Source of the DNA: Longitalea arenae
Lineage (GTDB): Bacteria > Bacteroidota > Bacteroidia > Chitinophagales > Chitinophagaceae
Direction of reading: 5' to 3'
DNA length: 64,000 nt
Assembly (NCBI RefSeq): GCF_016924755.1
Contig: NZ_JAFFJX010000002.1
Coordinates: forward strand, 310,001-374,000
Each line of letters opens with the position of its first letter. The stretch's first letter is position 1. Below the pieces are notes generated by a model. That model did no database searches. It saw only the letters and a list, made by a program, of their open reading frames with translations, and had not been told where the DNA came from. The position numbers and the translations under genes are program-made. Positions 9,433 through 16,667 of the stretch are shown piece by piece.

Positions 9433-11148
9433 TTAAGCTAATTGATACTCGGCCAGGTTCATCAAACGAAGGAACAGCGTTTGCAGGCGGGTAGCCACCG
9501 TATTGTACGCTGCCATATCGCCGGGCGTATTGTACAATTTATCGTATTCATCTGACCAGTAGTAATCCTGCACCTGGCCACTCAGCAATATTTCCCCTTT
9601 CAGCTTTGCTTTAACAGTAGCAGAAAGCGGTACCCGGTAAAGCACTTCCACGATCGCATCGATCAGGAGATTCGGATCGCGGGCAAGTGCTTGCGGCCAG
9701 CTGTTTTTCGTAAAGGCTACCGGATCAATGATCAGCTTAACATTATCGCGCATATAACCGCGCATCAGCATCGTCTCGATGAACCTTGCCCGTTTAGGCA
9801 CGGTATCGTGGTTGATCCACATTTCATAGAACTGTGGAAGCTGGTAGTAAGCGGGCCAGCCTGAAACGCCGGGCGGGTCTCCAATATTCTGCTGCATCAG
9901 CACCGACTGATTGTGCAGAAACTCCAGCATATTATAGTAATTGACATAATCAGAAGCGGCAGGCATGGCTACATCAAATTCCCGCATCAGCATTACGATC
10001 ATATCGAGCGGGCTCTTGATCAAACATCCCTGGCTATTGGGATCAAAGAAATGTTCGCTTTTTAACAGCGTAGCCAGCACCGGCTTAATTTCCCAGCCAC
10101 TATCGCGGAACTGCCGGGCCAGTGGTTTTATAACGTTGGTAATGGTATCGGGCTCAATAGTGTAATACACAAACCATGTGTACAGTTTTTTTACAATGAA
10201 TTCAGAAACCTCTACCGATTTGGTGAAGATCATATTGATGAGATCATCCAGCTCGGCCTCGCCACCGGTAGCATCGCTGCGGCCGGCTATTACGGCGCCA
10301 TTATAAAATGAAGAGAATGTTTTACTGTTCTTGTCGTGATCCTGAGGCTTGAAGTACACCGATTCATCTTCGGGCTTTATGCGCCAGCCGGTGAGTACAC
10401 GGGCAGCCGTCATCACATCGTCTTCTGTATAATTGGGATTGTTCTCTTTTCCCAGGGTAAATAATTCCTGCAGCTCCCGCGCATAGTTCTCATCAGGAGC
10501 CGTATAGGTGTTCAGATAGCCGTTGAGGTAACGCAGCATGGCAACGTTCAGGGTCATGTCTTTTACCAGTTTCTTAAAGTTGCCAACGGCGCTTTCACAC
10601 AACAGGTTATGATAACGATAACCATAAGTGCCTATTTCATCATACATCGTTGATTCGGTTGTCCAGTGATTGTGCCAGAACAGGATCATTTTTTCGCGAA
10701 TGCTTCTGTCCTGGTTGATCATGTTGCCGATCCACCAGCACTTCAAAGAATTCATACGCCTGATATTGGCGCCCGGATCTTTTGAAATGGTGTTCACCCA
10801 AGTTGCTCCCTGTGCTACCGTATAGTCTCCATCGGTAGCATCAATGTCGGCATTGTCGTAATTTTTCACGGGAGGCGCCGGGAGGGAAGTGGGTACATTC
10901 AACAGTTCATCAACCGCCTGGGATAGAGACATATTCTTGAAATGTTCAATGTCTGCTCTTTTGGCCCCGAACATGGTTCGTTTCAATAAATGAATGACTT
11001 CTTTTTCTGTCCAAGGACCGGAGTAAGGTGCTAATCCGGAGTAAATTTGCCGCAAGCCTGCATAGGGCTTCGGAGAAGTAGCTTTGGCTCTTCTTTTCAA
11101 TGTGAAGAATTCTCTTCTGTCCATAAGGTTGATTTTGGGAGATTGCAT
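9433..11148 (-). CDS. DUF1800 family protein
   Basis: 571 residues. Diagnostic blocks are HLLKRTMFGAKRADIEHF, the FWHNHWTTE segment, ENYARELQELFTLG, and AARVLTGWRI, all characteristic of DUF1800. There is no classical signal peptide; the MDRREFFTLKRRAKA stretch near residue 9 may be a degenerate export signal, and an alternative start is that ATG at 11124. The family is uncharacterised and almost always encoded next to DUF1501, as here. It is the first gene of the operon, with a promoter-like pair at 11180-11210. Confidence 0.92.
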   Translation of the reverse strand: MQSPKINLMDRREFFTLKRRAKATSPKPYAGLRQIYSGLAPYSGPWTEKEVIHLLKRTMFGAKRADIEHFKNMSLSQAVDELLNVPTSLPAPPVKNYDNADIDATDGDYTVAQGATWVNTISKDPGANIRRMNSLKCWWIGNMINQDRSIREKMILFWHNHWTTESTMYDEIGTYGYRYHNLLCESAVGNFKKLVKDMTLNVAMLRYLNGYLNTYTAPDENYARELQELFTLGKENNPNYTEDDVMTAARVLTGWRIKPEDESVYFKPQDHDKNSKTFSSFYNGAVIAGRSDATGGEAELDDLINMIFTKSVEVSEFIVKKLYTWFVYYTIEPDTITNVIKPLARQFRDSGWEIKPVLATLLKSEHFFDPNSQGCLIKSPLDMIVMLMREFDVAMPAASDYVNYYNMLEFLHNQSVLMQQNIGDPPGVSGWPAYYQLPQFYEMWINHDTVPKRARFIETMLMRGYMRDNVKLIIDPVAFTKNSWPQALARDPNLLIDAIVEVLYRVPLSATVKAKLKGEILLSGQVQDYYWSDEYDKLYNTPGDMAAYNTVATRLQTLFLRLMNLAEYQLA

Positions 11149-11179
11149 TCATATAGTCGGCCTTTTGACTACATGATGA

Positions 11180-11210
11180 CAATCCTAGTATGAACGGTGA
11201 TTGAACAAAA
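11180..11210 (-). promoter_or_regulatory. Probable promoter of the DUF1800-DUF1501 operon
   Basis: On the minus strand TTTTG at 11206-11210, 18-nt spacer, then TAGGATTG at 11180-11187, one mismatch from TAnnTTTG. Confidence 0.45.
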
Positions 11211-11259
11211 ATGTTGCCACTTGATGTTTTGGGGATAAGTGACGTACATTTTCATCGGC

Positions 11260-11279
11260 TGCTCGTACTAGTACGAGCA
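11260..11279. repeat. Perfect 20-bp palindrome upstream of the DUF1800 gene
   Basis: tgctcgtactagtacgagca reads identically on both strands. It lies 112 bp upstream of the DUF1800 start and 50 bp upstream of the suggested -33 element. It could be an operator for a dimeric regulator. It lacks a T-run on the appropriate strand for a terminator, and the true thiolase terminator is next to it. Confidence 0.75.
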
Positions 11280-11280
11280 T

Positions 11281-11311
11281 AAAAAAAGCTGCCTCCAATG
11301 AGAAGCAGCTT
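11281..11311 (-). terminator. Terminator of the thiolase gene
   Basis: On the minus strand aagctgc pairs with gcagctt around a 12-nt loop, followed by a run of T. Confidence 0.85.
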
Positions 11312-11332
11312 GCTACATAAAAATTATTTTTA

Positions 11333-12508
11333 CTAATTAATATTTTCTATAATCCCTGCGATACCCTGACCACCACCAACACATGCAGTAACGATCCCGT
11401 ATTTTTTATTCAAACGTTTCATGTCATGCGTAATTTGTATAGTCAGCTTACAGCCGGTACATCCTAATGGATGTCCCAGGGCAATGGCGCCGCCATTTAT
11501 ATTAACGATCTCAGGGTTCAGCTCAAGCTTACGGATAACAGCCAGCGCCTGCGAGGCAAATGCTTCATTCAATTCAACCAGGTCGATCTGACCCAGGCTC
11601 ATAGAAGCCTGCTTTAACACTTTGGGCACTGCTTCTACCGGACCAATACCCATAATACGTGGATGCACACCCGCTGATGCGCAGGCTACCAAACGGGCAA
11701 TGGGTTTCAGTCCCAGTTCGTTCACCATTCTTTCACTCATTACGATTACAAAAGCAGCGCCATCACTGGTTTGCGAAGAGTTACCGGCCGTTACCGTTCC
11801 GGTGGCTGCAAATACCGGTTTCAGTTTATTCAATACTTCCAGGCTGGTATCTTTCCGCGGACCTTCATCGGTATCAACTACATAAGTCCTGGTCTTCTTT
11901 TTATTCTTTTCATCGAGGTATACTTCTTCAACCGTGATCGGTAAAATGCCATTCTTAAAGTAGCCATTCGAGATCGCATTGATGGCCTTCATATGCGATT
12001 GATAAGAGAATTGATCCTGGTCTTCCCGGCTCACATTATATTCTTTGGCCACTGCTTCAGCAGTTAAACCCATGCTCAGGTAATAATCCGGTTCATCTTT
12101 CGCAATGGAATAGGCAGGTACTGTTTTCCAGCCGGCAGTTGGCACCAGGCTCATGCTTTCCGTTCCACCGGCAATGATGCACTCAGCCAGGCCGGTGCGA
12201 ATTTTAGCGGTAGCAATGGCGATGGTCTCCAAACCCGAGGCGCAGTACCGGTTCACCGTCATGCCGGGCGTATCAAAGCCCAGTGCACGGGCCGCAATGA
12301 TCCTTCCCACCTGTAAGCCCTGCTCTGCCTCTGGTACCGCATTTCCTACGATCACATCATCTACCCGTTTGGGATCCAGTTGCGGAACAGAAGCCATCAA
12401 ACCTTTGATCACATCAACGGCCAGATCATCGGGCCGGTAAAACCGGAAACCGCCTTTTTTGGCTTTTCCAACCGCTGTGCGGTAACCAGCTACGATATAT
12501 GCTTCCAT
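11333..12508 (-). CDS. Acetyl-CoA C-acyltransferase (thiolase)
   Basis: 391 residues, the normal thiolase length. The nucleophile C89 lies in NRYCASGLETIA, the catalytic H346 in GGAIALGHPLGCTG, and the second cysteine C376 in VTACVGGGQG. It cleaves 3-ketoacyl-CoA with CoA in fatty-acid beta-oxidation, or condenses acetyl-CoA units; the sequence matches the FadA-like degradative group best. It is not in an operon with other beta-oxidation genes here; an enoyl-CoA hydratase lies about 44 kb away at 56002. It has its own terminator at 11281. Confidence 0.93.
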   Translation of the reverse strand: MEAYIVAGYRTAVGKAKKGGFRFYRPDDLAVDVIKGLMASVPQLDPKRVDDVIVGNAVPEAEQGLQVGRIIAARALGFDTPGMTVNRYCASGLETIAIATAKIRTGLAECIIAGGTESMSLVPTAGWKTVPAYSIAKDEPDYYLSMGLTAEAVAKEYNVSREDQDQFSYQSHMKAINAISNGYFKNGILPITVEEVYLDEKNKKKTRTYVVDTDEGPRKDTSLEVLNKLKPVFAATGTVTAGNSSQTSDGAAFVIVMSERMVNELGLKPIARLVACASAGVHPRIMGIGPVEAVPKVLKQASMSLGQIDLVELNEAFASQALAVIRKLELNPEIVNINGGAIALGHPLGCTGCKLTIQITHDMKRLNKKYGIVTACVGGGQGIAGIIENIN

Positions 12509-12794
12509 ATTATAAAGTTTAGCCCCCCAGCCCCCAAAAGAGGCAGCAAGAAGCAGGTTAAAATTATTTTTATTTTACAGACATCCATCAGGCAGATATT
12601 GCCATTTATATTTTGCGTTTTCCGATGGTCTTTATACCTATCGTCGTTCTTCCGCACTTTGCGAACACGCAAACGTCATGATGCACTATACTACTAGTTG
12701 TTTATGCAACTTTCTATACCAAAGTTAAGGATTGCCGGGGGGAAAACAAAATTGCCGGGGATACCGGGTGGCAAGTTCGAGGTTACAGGTTACA

Positions 12795-12923
12795 GGTTAC
12801 AGGTTACAAGTTCCAGGTTACAGGGTGCAGGAAAATTCAGTTCCCGGTTACCGGTTTCCTGTCACCGGGCACAAACCAAAAGCATATTAATTATTGGCTG
12901 CCATGCAGAGATCAGGGCTGGCA
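12795..12923 (+). repeat. 129-bp direct repeat, copy 1
   Basis: Matches 12964-13092 with a single difference (C at 12866, T at 13035), an offset of 169 bp. The unit holds heptamer repeats followed by a unique segment. The near-identity shows a recent duplication. Confidence 0.93.
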
Positions 12924-12963
12924 ACTGGTAAACCGGAGACAGGTTACAGGTTTCAGGGGGTGC

Positions 12964-13092
12964 GGTTACAGGTTACAAGTTCCAGGTTACAGGGTGCAGG
13001 AAAATTCAGTTCCCGGTTACCGGTTTCCTGTCACTGGGCACAAACCAAAAGCATATTAATTATTGGCTGCCATGCAGAGATCAGGGCTGGCA
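12964..13092 (+). repeat. 129-bp direct repeat, copy 2
   Basis: Second copy of the unit at 12795-12923, directly followed by the ggtaactgg-type array that leads to the pyrD promoter. Confidence 0.93.
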
Positions 13093-13254
13093 GTTGGTAA
13101 CCGACAACTGGTAACTGGTAACTGGTAACTGGAAACCGGTAACTGGTAACTGGTAACCGACAACTGGTAACTGGTAACTGGAAACCGGTAACCGGTAACT
13201 GGAAACCGGTAACTGGCAACTGGTGAGTTCATCCCCTTTCCGGCTCCCTGAAAC

Positions 13255-13288
13255 TTGTACCCTGTAACCTGAAACTAATTTATCTTCG
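13255..13288 (+). promoter_or_regulatory. Promoter of pyrD
   Basis: TATCTTCG at 13281-13288 (one mismatch from TAnnTTTG) with TTG at 13255-13257, spacer 23 nt. Only 9 nt separate the box from the ATG at 13298, so the leader would be a few nucleotides at most. Confidence 0.5.
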
Positions 13289-13297
13289 CATCGAATT

Positions 13298-14464
13298 ATG
13301 TACAACTTACTTCGCCGCCTGTTGTTTTGTTTTCCTACAGAAACGGTCCATCATTTTTCCATGAATATGATGAAACTGGGCTGTTCTGTGGGCCCCATCA
13401 GAAAATCCATTTCCGCCCAATGCGCGCCCACTCAGGTCGGCCTGTCAAAAGAGTTGTTTGGCCTCCGGTTTAAAAATCCGGTCGGACTGGCTGCCGGGTT
13501 CGACAAAAATGCACTCTACCTTACCGAGCTGGAAGCCCTGGGTTTTGGCTTTGTGGAGATCGGGACTGTAACGCCCAAACCACAGGCCGGAAATGACAAA
13601 CCCAGGCTGTTCCGCCTGCCCAAAGACAAGGCCCTGATCAATCGCATGGGCTTTAATAATGATGGCGTACAGGTAGTGGCCCAGCGCCTCAAAGACTGGC
13701 GCGAGAAGCAAAGGACAACAAACAACAAGCAATGGCCAGGCGGCAAAATGCAAACTGCCGGCAGTAACAGTTCTCCTTTACATGAGGGTTCCCATTCACC
13801 ATTGACGATTGACCATTTACCGCTGATCATCGGCGGTAACATTGGTAAAAACAAGGTCACGCCCAACGAGGACGCCTGGAAAGACTACGAGATCTGCTTT
13901 CGCGCCCTGTTCGATTGCGTAGATTATTTTGTTGTGAATGTAAGTTCTCCCAATACACCCGGCTTACGGGAATTACAGGAAAAAGATTCCCTCCGCAAGA
14001 TATTATCCCACCTGCAAACCATTAATCAACAGGAAAGCGGCCAACAGGAAAGCGGAGCAGAAACCGATCGCAAGCCTAAACCTATCTTATTAAAAATAGC
14101 CCCCGATCTTACGCCCCAACAGATCGATGATGTAATAGACCTGGCTATGGAAATAAAATTGGATGGACTGGTTGCTACCAACACCACCATCAGTCGGGAG
14201 CAGCTGCAAACAACCGGTGAGCAGCTCGAGTCCATTGGCGCGGGTGGACTAAGTGGTGCGCCGGTGCGCAAACGTTCCACCGAGATCGTTCAATACATAC
14301 ATCAAAAAACAAAAGGGCAACTGCCAGTCATTGCCTCCGGTGGTATTTTTACGGCTGCCGATGCCCGGGAAAAACTCGCCGCCGGTGCTTCCCTGGTGCA
14401 GGTATGGACCGGCTTCATTTATGAAGGCCCGGCTATAGTAAAGAATATTTGTAATGGACTTTAA
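13298..14464 (+). CDS. pyrD: Dihydroorotate dehydrogenase (quinone), class 2, with internal expansions
   Basis: 388 residues; the family is usually about 340. It oxidises dihydroorotate to orotate in pyrimidine synthesis, passing electrons to quinone at the inner membrane. FMN and substrate motifs are clear: LAAGFDKNA at 64-72, GTVTPKPQAGN, RMGFNNDG, IIGGNIGKNK at 177-186, SSPNTPGLR at 216-224, LLKIAPD, ATNTTI, and GASLVQVWTGF. The extra length is in two places. Residues about 136-175, between the helix after RMGFNNDG and IIGGNIGKNK, are low-complexity and partly derived from a short-period tract. Residues 244-253 hold a tandem QQESG duplication. Both sit at likely surface loops, so the enzyme may still work. 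Confidence 0.93.
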   Translation: MYNLLRRLLFCFPTETVHHFSMNMMKLGCSVGPIRKSISAQCAPTQVGLSKELFGLRFKNPVGLAAGFDKNALYLTELEALGFGFVEIGTVTPKPQAGNDKPRLFRLPKDKALINRMGFNNDGVQVVAQRLKDWREKQRTTNNKQWPGGKMQTAGSNSSPLHEGSHSPLTIDHLPLIIGGNIGKNKVTPNEDAWKDYEICFRALFDCVDYFVVNVSSPNTPGLRELQEKDSLRKILSHLQTINQQESGQQESGAETDRKPKPILLKIAPDLTPQQIDDVIDLAMEIKLDGLVATNTTISREQLQTTGEQLESIGAGGLSGAPVRKRSTEIVQYIHQKTKGQLPVIASGGIFTAADAREKLAAGASLVQVWTGFIYEGPAIVKNICNGL

Positions 14465-14670
14465 ATGACCAGTGCGTGACCACCGGAAACTTGCAAAGGG
14501 TCATAAACCCAGCGGGTGATCGAAGGGCTGGCAACCATTTAAATACAAAACGCTAAAATGTTTTGTCTTTAGCTACCACTACATTATTGCCGGTTATTTT
14601 TTTATTCCTGTTGAAACAATTCGGCATATGTTCCTACTAATTAGGCACTGATGCAAAAAGAAAGCATAAC

Positions 14671-14704
14671 CATTGCATATTGCTTATTGCCTGTTGCCAA
14701 TTGG
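14671..14704 (+). repeat. Short-period array upstream of the first terC promoter
   Basis: Degenerate heptamers of the form attgcct / attgcat (cattgcatattgcttattgc and onward) end 10 bp before the -7 box at 14715. The rest of the 14465-14747 gap shows no gene or other feature. Confidence 0.8.
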
Positions 14705-14722
14705 TTTTTCGCCTTATTTTTG
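14694..14722 (+). promoter_or_regulatory. Promoter of the first terC-family gene
   Basis: TTG at 14694-14696 (inside the array), 18-nt spacer, TATTTTTG at 14715-14722. The leader would be about 20 nt. Confidence 0.65.
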
Positions 14723-14747
14723 CCCTTCATTTTTATTACCGACCAAC

Positions 14748-15536
14748 ATGCAAGAATTATTAACTGTAGACGGATTAATCAGCTTACTTACCCTAACGGT
14801 ACTCGAAATTGTATTAGGTATCGATAACGTGATCTTCGTGTCGATATTAATGGGCCGCCTCGATAAAAATCAACAAACGAAAGCCCGCCGTACCTGGATG
14901 ATCGCCGGTATTGCCGTGCGCGTTTGTTTATTAATGGGTATCGGCTGGTTGGTAAAGAACGGGAATGCCCGGCTGTTCGGTTTCGAATTCAGGGGGCACG
15001 ACGCTGCTTTTACCCTGCGCAACCTCATTATGCTGGCCGGAGGTTTGTTCCTATTGTATAAAACAGTAAAAGAGATCCATCATAAACTGGAAGGCGATGA
15101 AGAAATGTATGAAGGCAGCCCGCGTAAGTCATCTTTTGCCGCGGTAATGGCCCAGATCATTATTATTGATATGGTATTTTCTTTCGACAGTATCATTACG
15201 GCGGTGGGTCTTGCCCAGCATGTACCGGTGATGATAACGGCCGTTATCATTGCCATGATCATCATGTTCTTCTTTTCTGATAAAATTGCCAATTTCATCC
15301 ATAAGCATCCCACGCTTAAAATGCTGGCGCTGTCATTTCTGTTAATGGTTGGCTTCAGCCTCTTCTTTGAAGGCCTGGAACCTATACACGAAAGCCATAT
15401 ACAAAAAGGTTATATCTATTTCGCGATGGCCTTTTCGTTTGGCGTTGAATTGCTGAATATGTGGATGCGCAAAAAATCAAAACCGGTGCAGCTGCACGAA
15501 CCCATCGTTAAAAAGGAAGAACAGAAATCGATATAA
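14748..15536 (+). CDS. TerC family integral membrane protein (first copy)
   Basis: 262 residues from the ATG at 14748. The frame is open upstream, but that part covers the promoter and repeat array and is not coding. The family core is clear: LTVLEIVLGIDNVIFVSILMG with the acidic IDN motif, a second VFSFDSIITAVG, and about seven transmembrane helices. TerC proteins are linked to tellurium resistance and, in studied cases, to manganese export and metal loading of exported proteins. The gene stands alone, with its own promoter and terminator. A second, more distant TerC gene is at the right end of the window. Confidence 0.92.
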   Translation: MQELLTVDGLISLLTLTVLEIVLGIDNVIFVSILMGRLDKNQQTKARRTWMIAGIAVRVCLLMGIGWLVKNGNARLFGFEFRGHDAAFTLRNLIMLAGGLFLLYKTVKEIHHKLEGDEEMYEGSPRKSSFAAVMAQIIIIDMVFSFDSIITAVGLAQHVPVMITAVIIAMIIMFFFSDKIANFIHKHPTLKMLALSFLLMVGFSLFFEGLEPIHESHIQKGYIYFAMAFSFGVELLNMWMRKKSKPVQLHEPIVKKEEQKSI

Positions 15537-15551
15537 CCATAAGCAATTGAC

Positions 15552-15597
15552 AACAGGCAATAAGCAGATCATCTTCGCTTATTGCCTGTTTCTTTTA
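15552..15597 (+). terminator. Terminator after the first terC-family gene
   Basis: 14-bp stem aacaggcaataagc / gcttattgcctgtt with an 11-nt loop, followed by tcttttat. Confidence 0.8.
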
Positions 15598-15633
15598 TAT
15601 CAACACTGCTGTCTGGTTATGAAGTGGAAGATT

Positions 15634-15835
15634 GCCAATTGCCCATTGCGAACTGCCCATCGCCCCATTGCCCATTATGTATTGTTAATGCTCCTTTTAA
15701 GGGCCGGGGTTATTGCTCTCTGCTAACTGCCAACTGCCCATTGCCAACTGTGTATTGTTAACGCTCCTTTTAAAAGGCTGGGGTATTGCGAACTGCTAAC
15801 TGCCCCTTGCCAACTGCCTATTTTAAGGCCGTGGT
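15634..15835. repeat. Intergenic repeat field between terC and rsmE
   Basis: Heptamers of the form attgccc / aactgcc alternate with a longer unit that begins tgtattgttaa and contains gctccttttaa. The longer unit is present at 15678 and again at 15751, an offset of 73 bp, with a decayed third copy near 15815. It lies between two convergent genes. Confidence 0.88.
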
Positions 15836-15836
15836 A

Positions 15837-16565
15837 TTATTGCTCGGGGGTTATTGTTTTCAACAACACAGCCGCTACCATGCCGGCCGTTTCACTGCGC
15901 AGGCGGGTATCGCCCAGGCTTACCGGCATAAAATAGTGATCCGTTGCAAAAGTCACTTCTTCGGGTGTAAAATCGCCTTCAGGGCCAATTAAGATAATTT
16001 GAGAAGGAAGAGAAGCATTTACCAGCGCTGCCAGGTTTTGCTTGGAGCCGGGCATACAATGCGCTATGAACTTTTGCGAGGTAGCAATAACTTCTTCCTG
16101 CCTGAGTAACTGCCCGAACCCCACCGGCTGATGTAAAACAGGCAGCCATGCCTGTTGTGATTGCAGCATGGCGCTCACGAGGATCTGTTGCATCCGGTCG
16201 AACCGGAAATGTTCTTTTTCGGTTCTGTCGCAGATCAAAGGTATGATCTCGCTAATGCCGATCTCGGTCGCTTTCTCGAGGAACCATTCAAAACGGCTGC
16301 TGTTTTTTATCAGCGAAATGGCGATGCTGGTTTTACGGTTGGCGGGTGCTACAAACTGTTCTTTCAATACGGTTACACGGCACCGCTTTTTATGATCATC
16401 TGTAATGGCGGTAACTAACAAAAAGCCTTTACCATCGGTCAAATGCAGCTGTTCGCCTTTTTTCATGCGCAATACGTTCACCACATGTTTTGACGTGTCT
16501 TCATCCAGTTCAATGTCCGGCTGGCCGGTTATTACATCCGAAATATAAAAAAGCGGCAGGTTCAT
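15837..16565 (-). CDS. rsmE: 16S rRNA (uracil(1498)-N(3))-methyltransferase
   Basis: 242 residues, normal length. The N-terminal PUA-like part (residues 1-70, KHVVNVLRMKKGEQLHLTDG) and the knotted SPOUT methyltransferase part are present, with the SAM-binding loop IILIGPEGDFTPEE and the conserved SLGDTRLRSETA motif close to the C-terminus. It methylates U1498 of 16S rRNA in the 30S subunit. The stop codon borders the repeat field and no own terminator is seen. Confidence 0.94.
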   Translation of the reverse strand: MNLPLFYISDVITGQPDIELDEDTSKHVVNVLRMKKGEQLHLTDGKGFLLVTAITDDHKKRCRVTVLKEQFVAPANRKTSIAISLIKNSSRFEWFLEKATEIGISEIIPLICDRTEKEHFRFDRMQQILVSAMLQSQQAWLPVLHQPVGFGQLLRQEEVIATSQKFIAHCMPGSKQNLAALVNASLPSQIILIGPEGDFTPEEVTFATDHYFMPVSLGDTRLRSETAGMVAAVLLKTITPEQ

Positions 16566-16612
16566 GATCGGTTCTTTGCTGCAAAGTAATGCATATTATG
16601 TACCATCTAACT

Positions 16613-16643
16613 AACAAAAAGCCCCGGCGGTATCGTCGGGGCT
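16613..16643 (-). terminator. Terminator of dnaB
   Basis: On the minus strand a 10-bp stem (agccccgacg / cgccggggct, one G-T pair) with a 4-nt loop, followed by TTTTTG. Confidence 0.87.
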
Positions 16644-16667
16644 TCTGATAAAAAAGACAATATTGAA

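Larger units (their letters stand above)
12777..13270. repeat. Intergenic short-period repeat field upstream of pyrD
   Basis: The stretch is built from degenerate heptamers (aggttac and its relatives, then ggtaactgg / ccggtaac units) that run almost to the pyrD -7 box. Between them lie two copies of a longer unit. No coding function is plausible: the open frames here encode only repeat-derived peptides. From the thiolase start (12508) to 12777 nothing else is recognised. Confidence 0.9.

Noticed and set aside
12777-13270. CRISPR array
   Set aside because: The repeats have a 7-8 bp period and no spacers of constant length, and there are no cas genes in the window.
12698-13305. Several 60-80 residue open frames with repeated peptides such as SRLQGAGKFSSRLPV
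   Set aside because: They only translate the intergenic repeat field, on both strands, with no start signals or domain.
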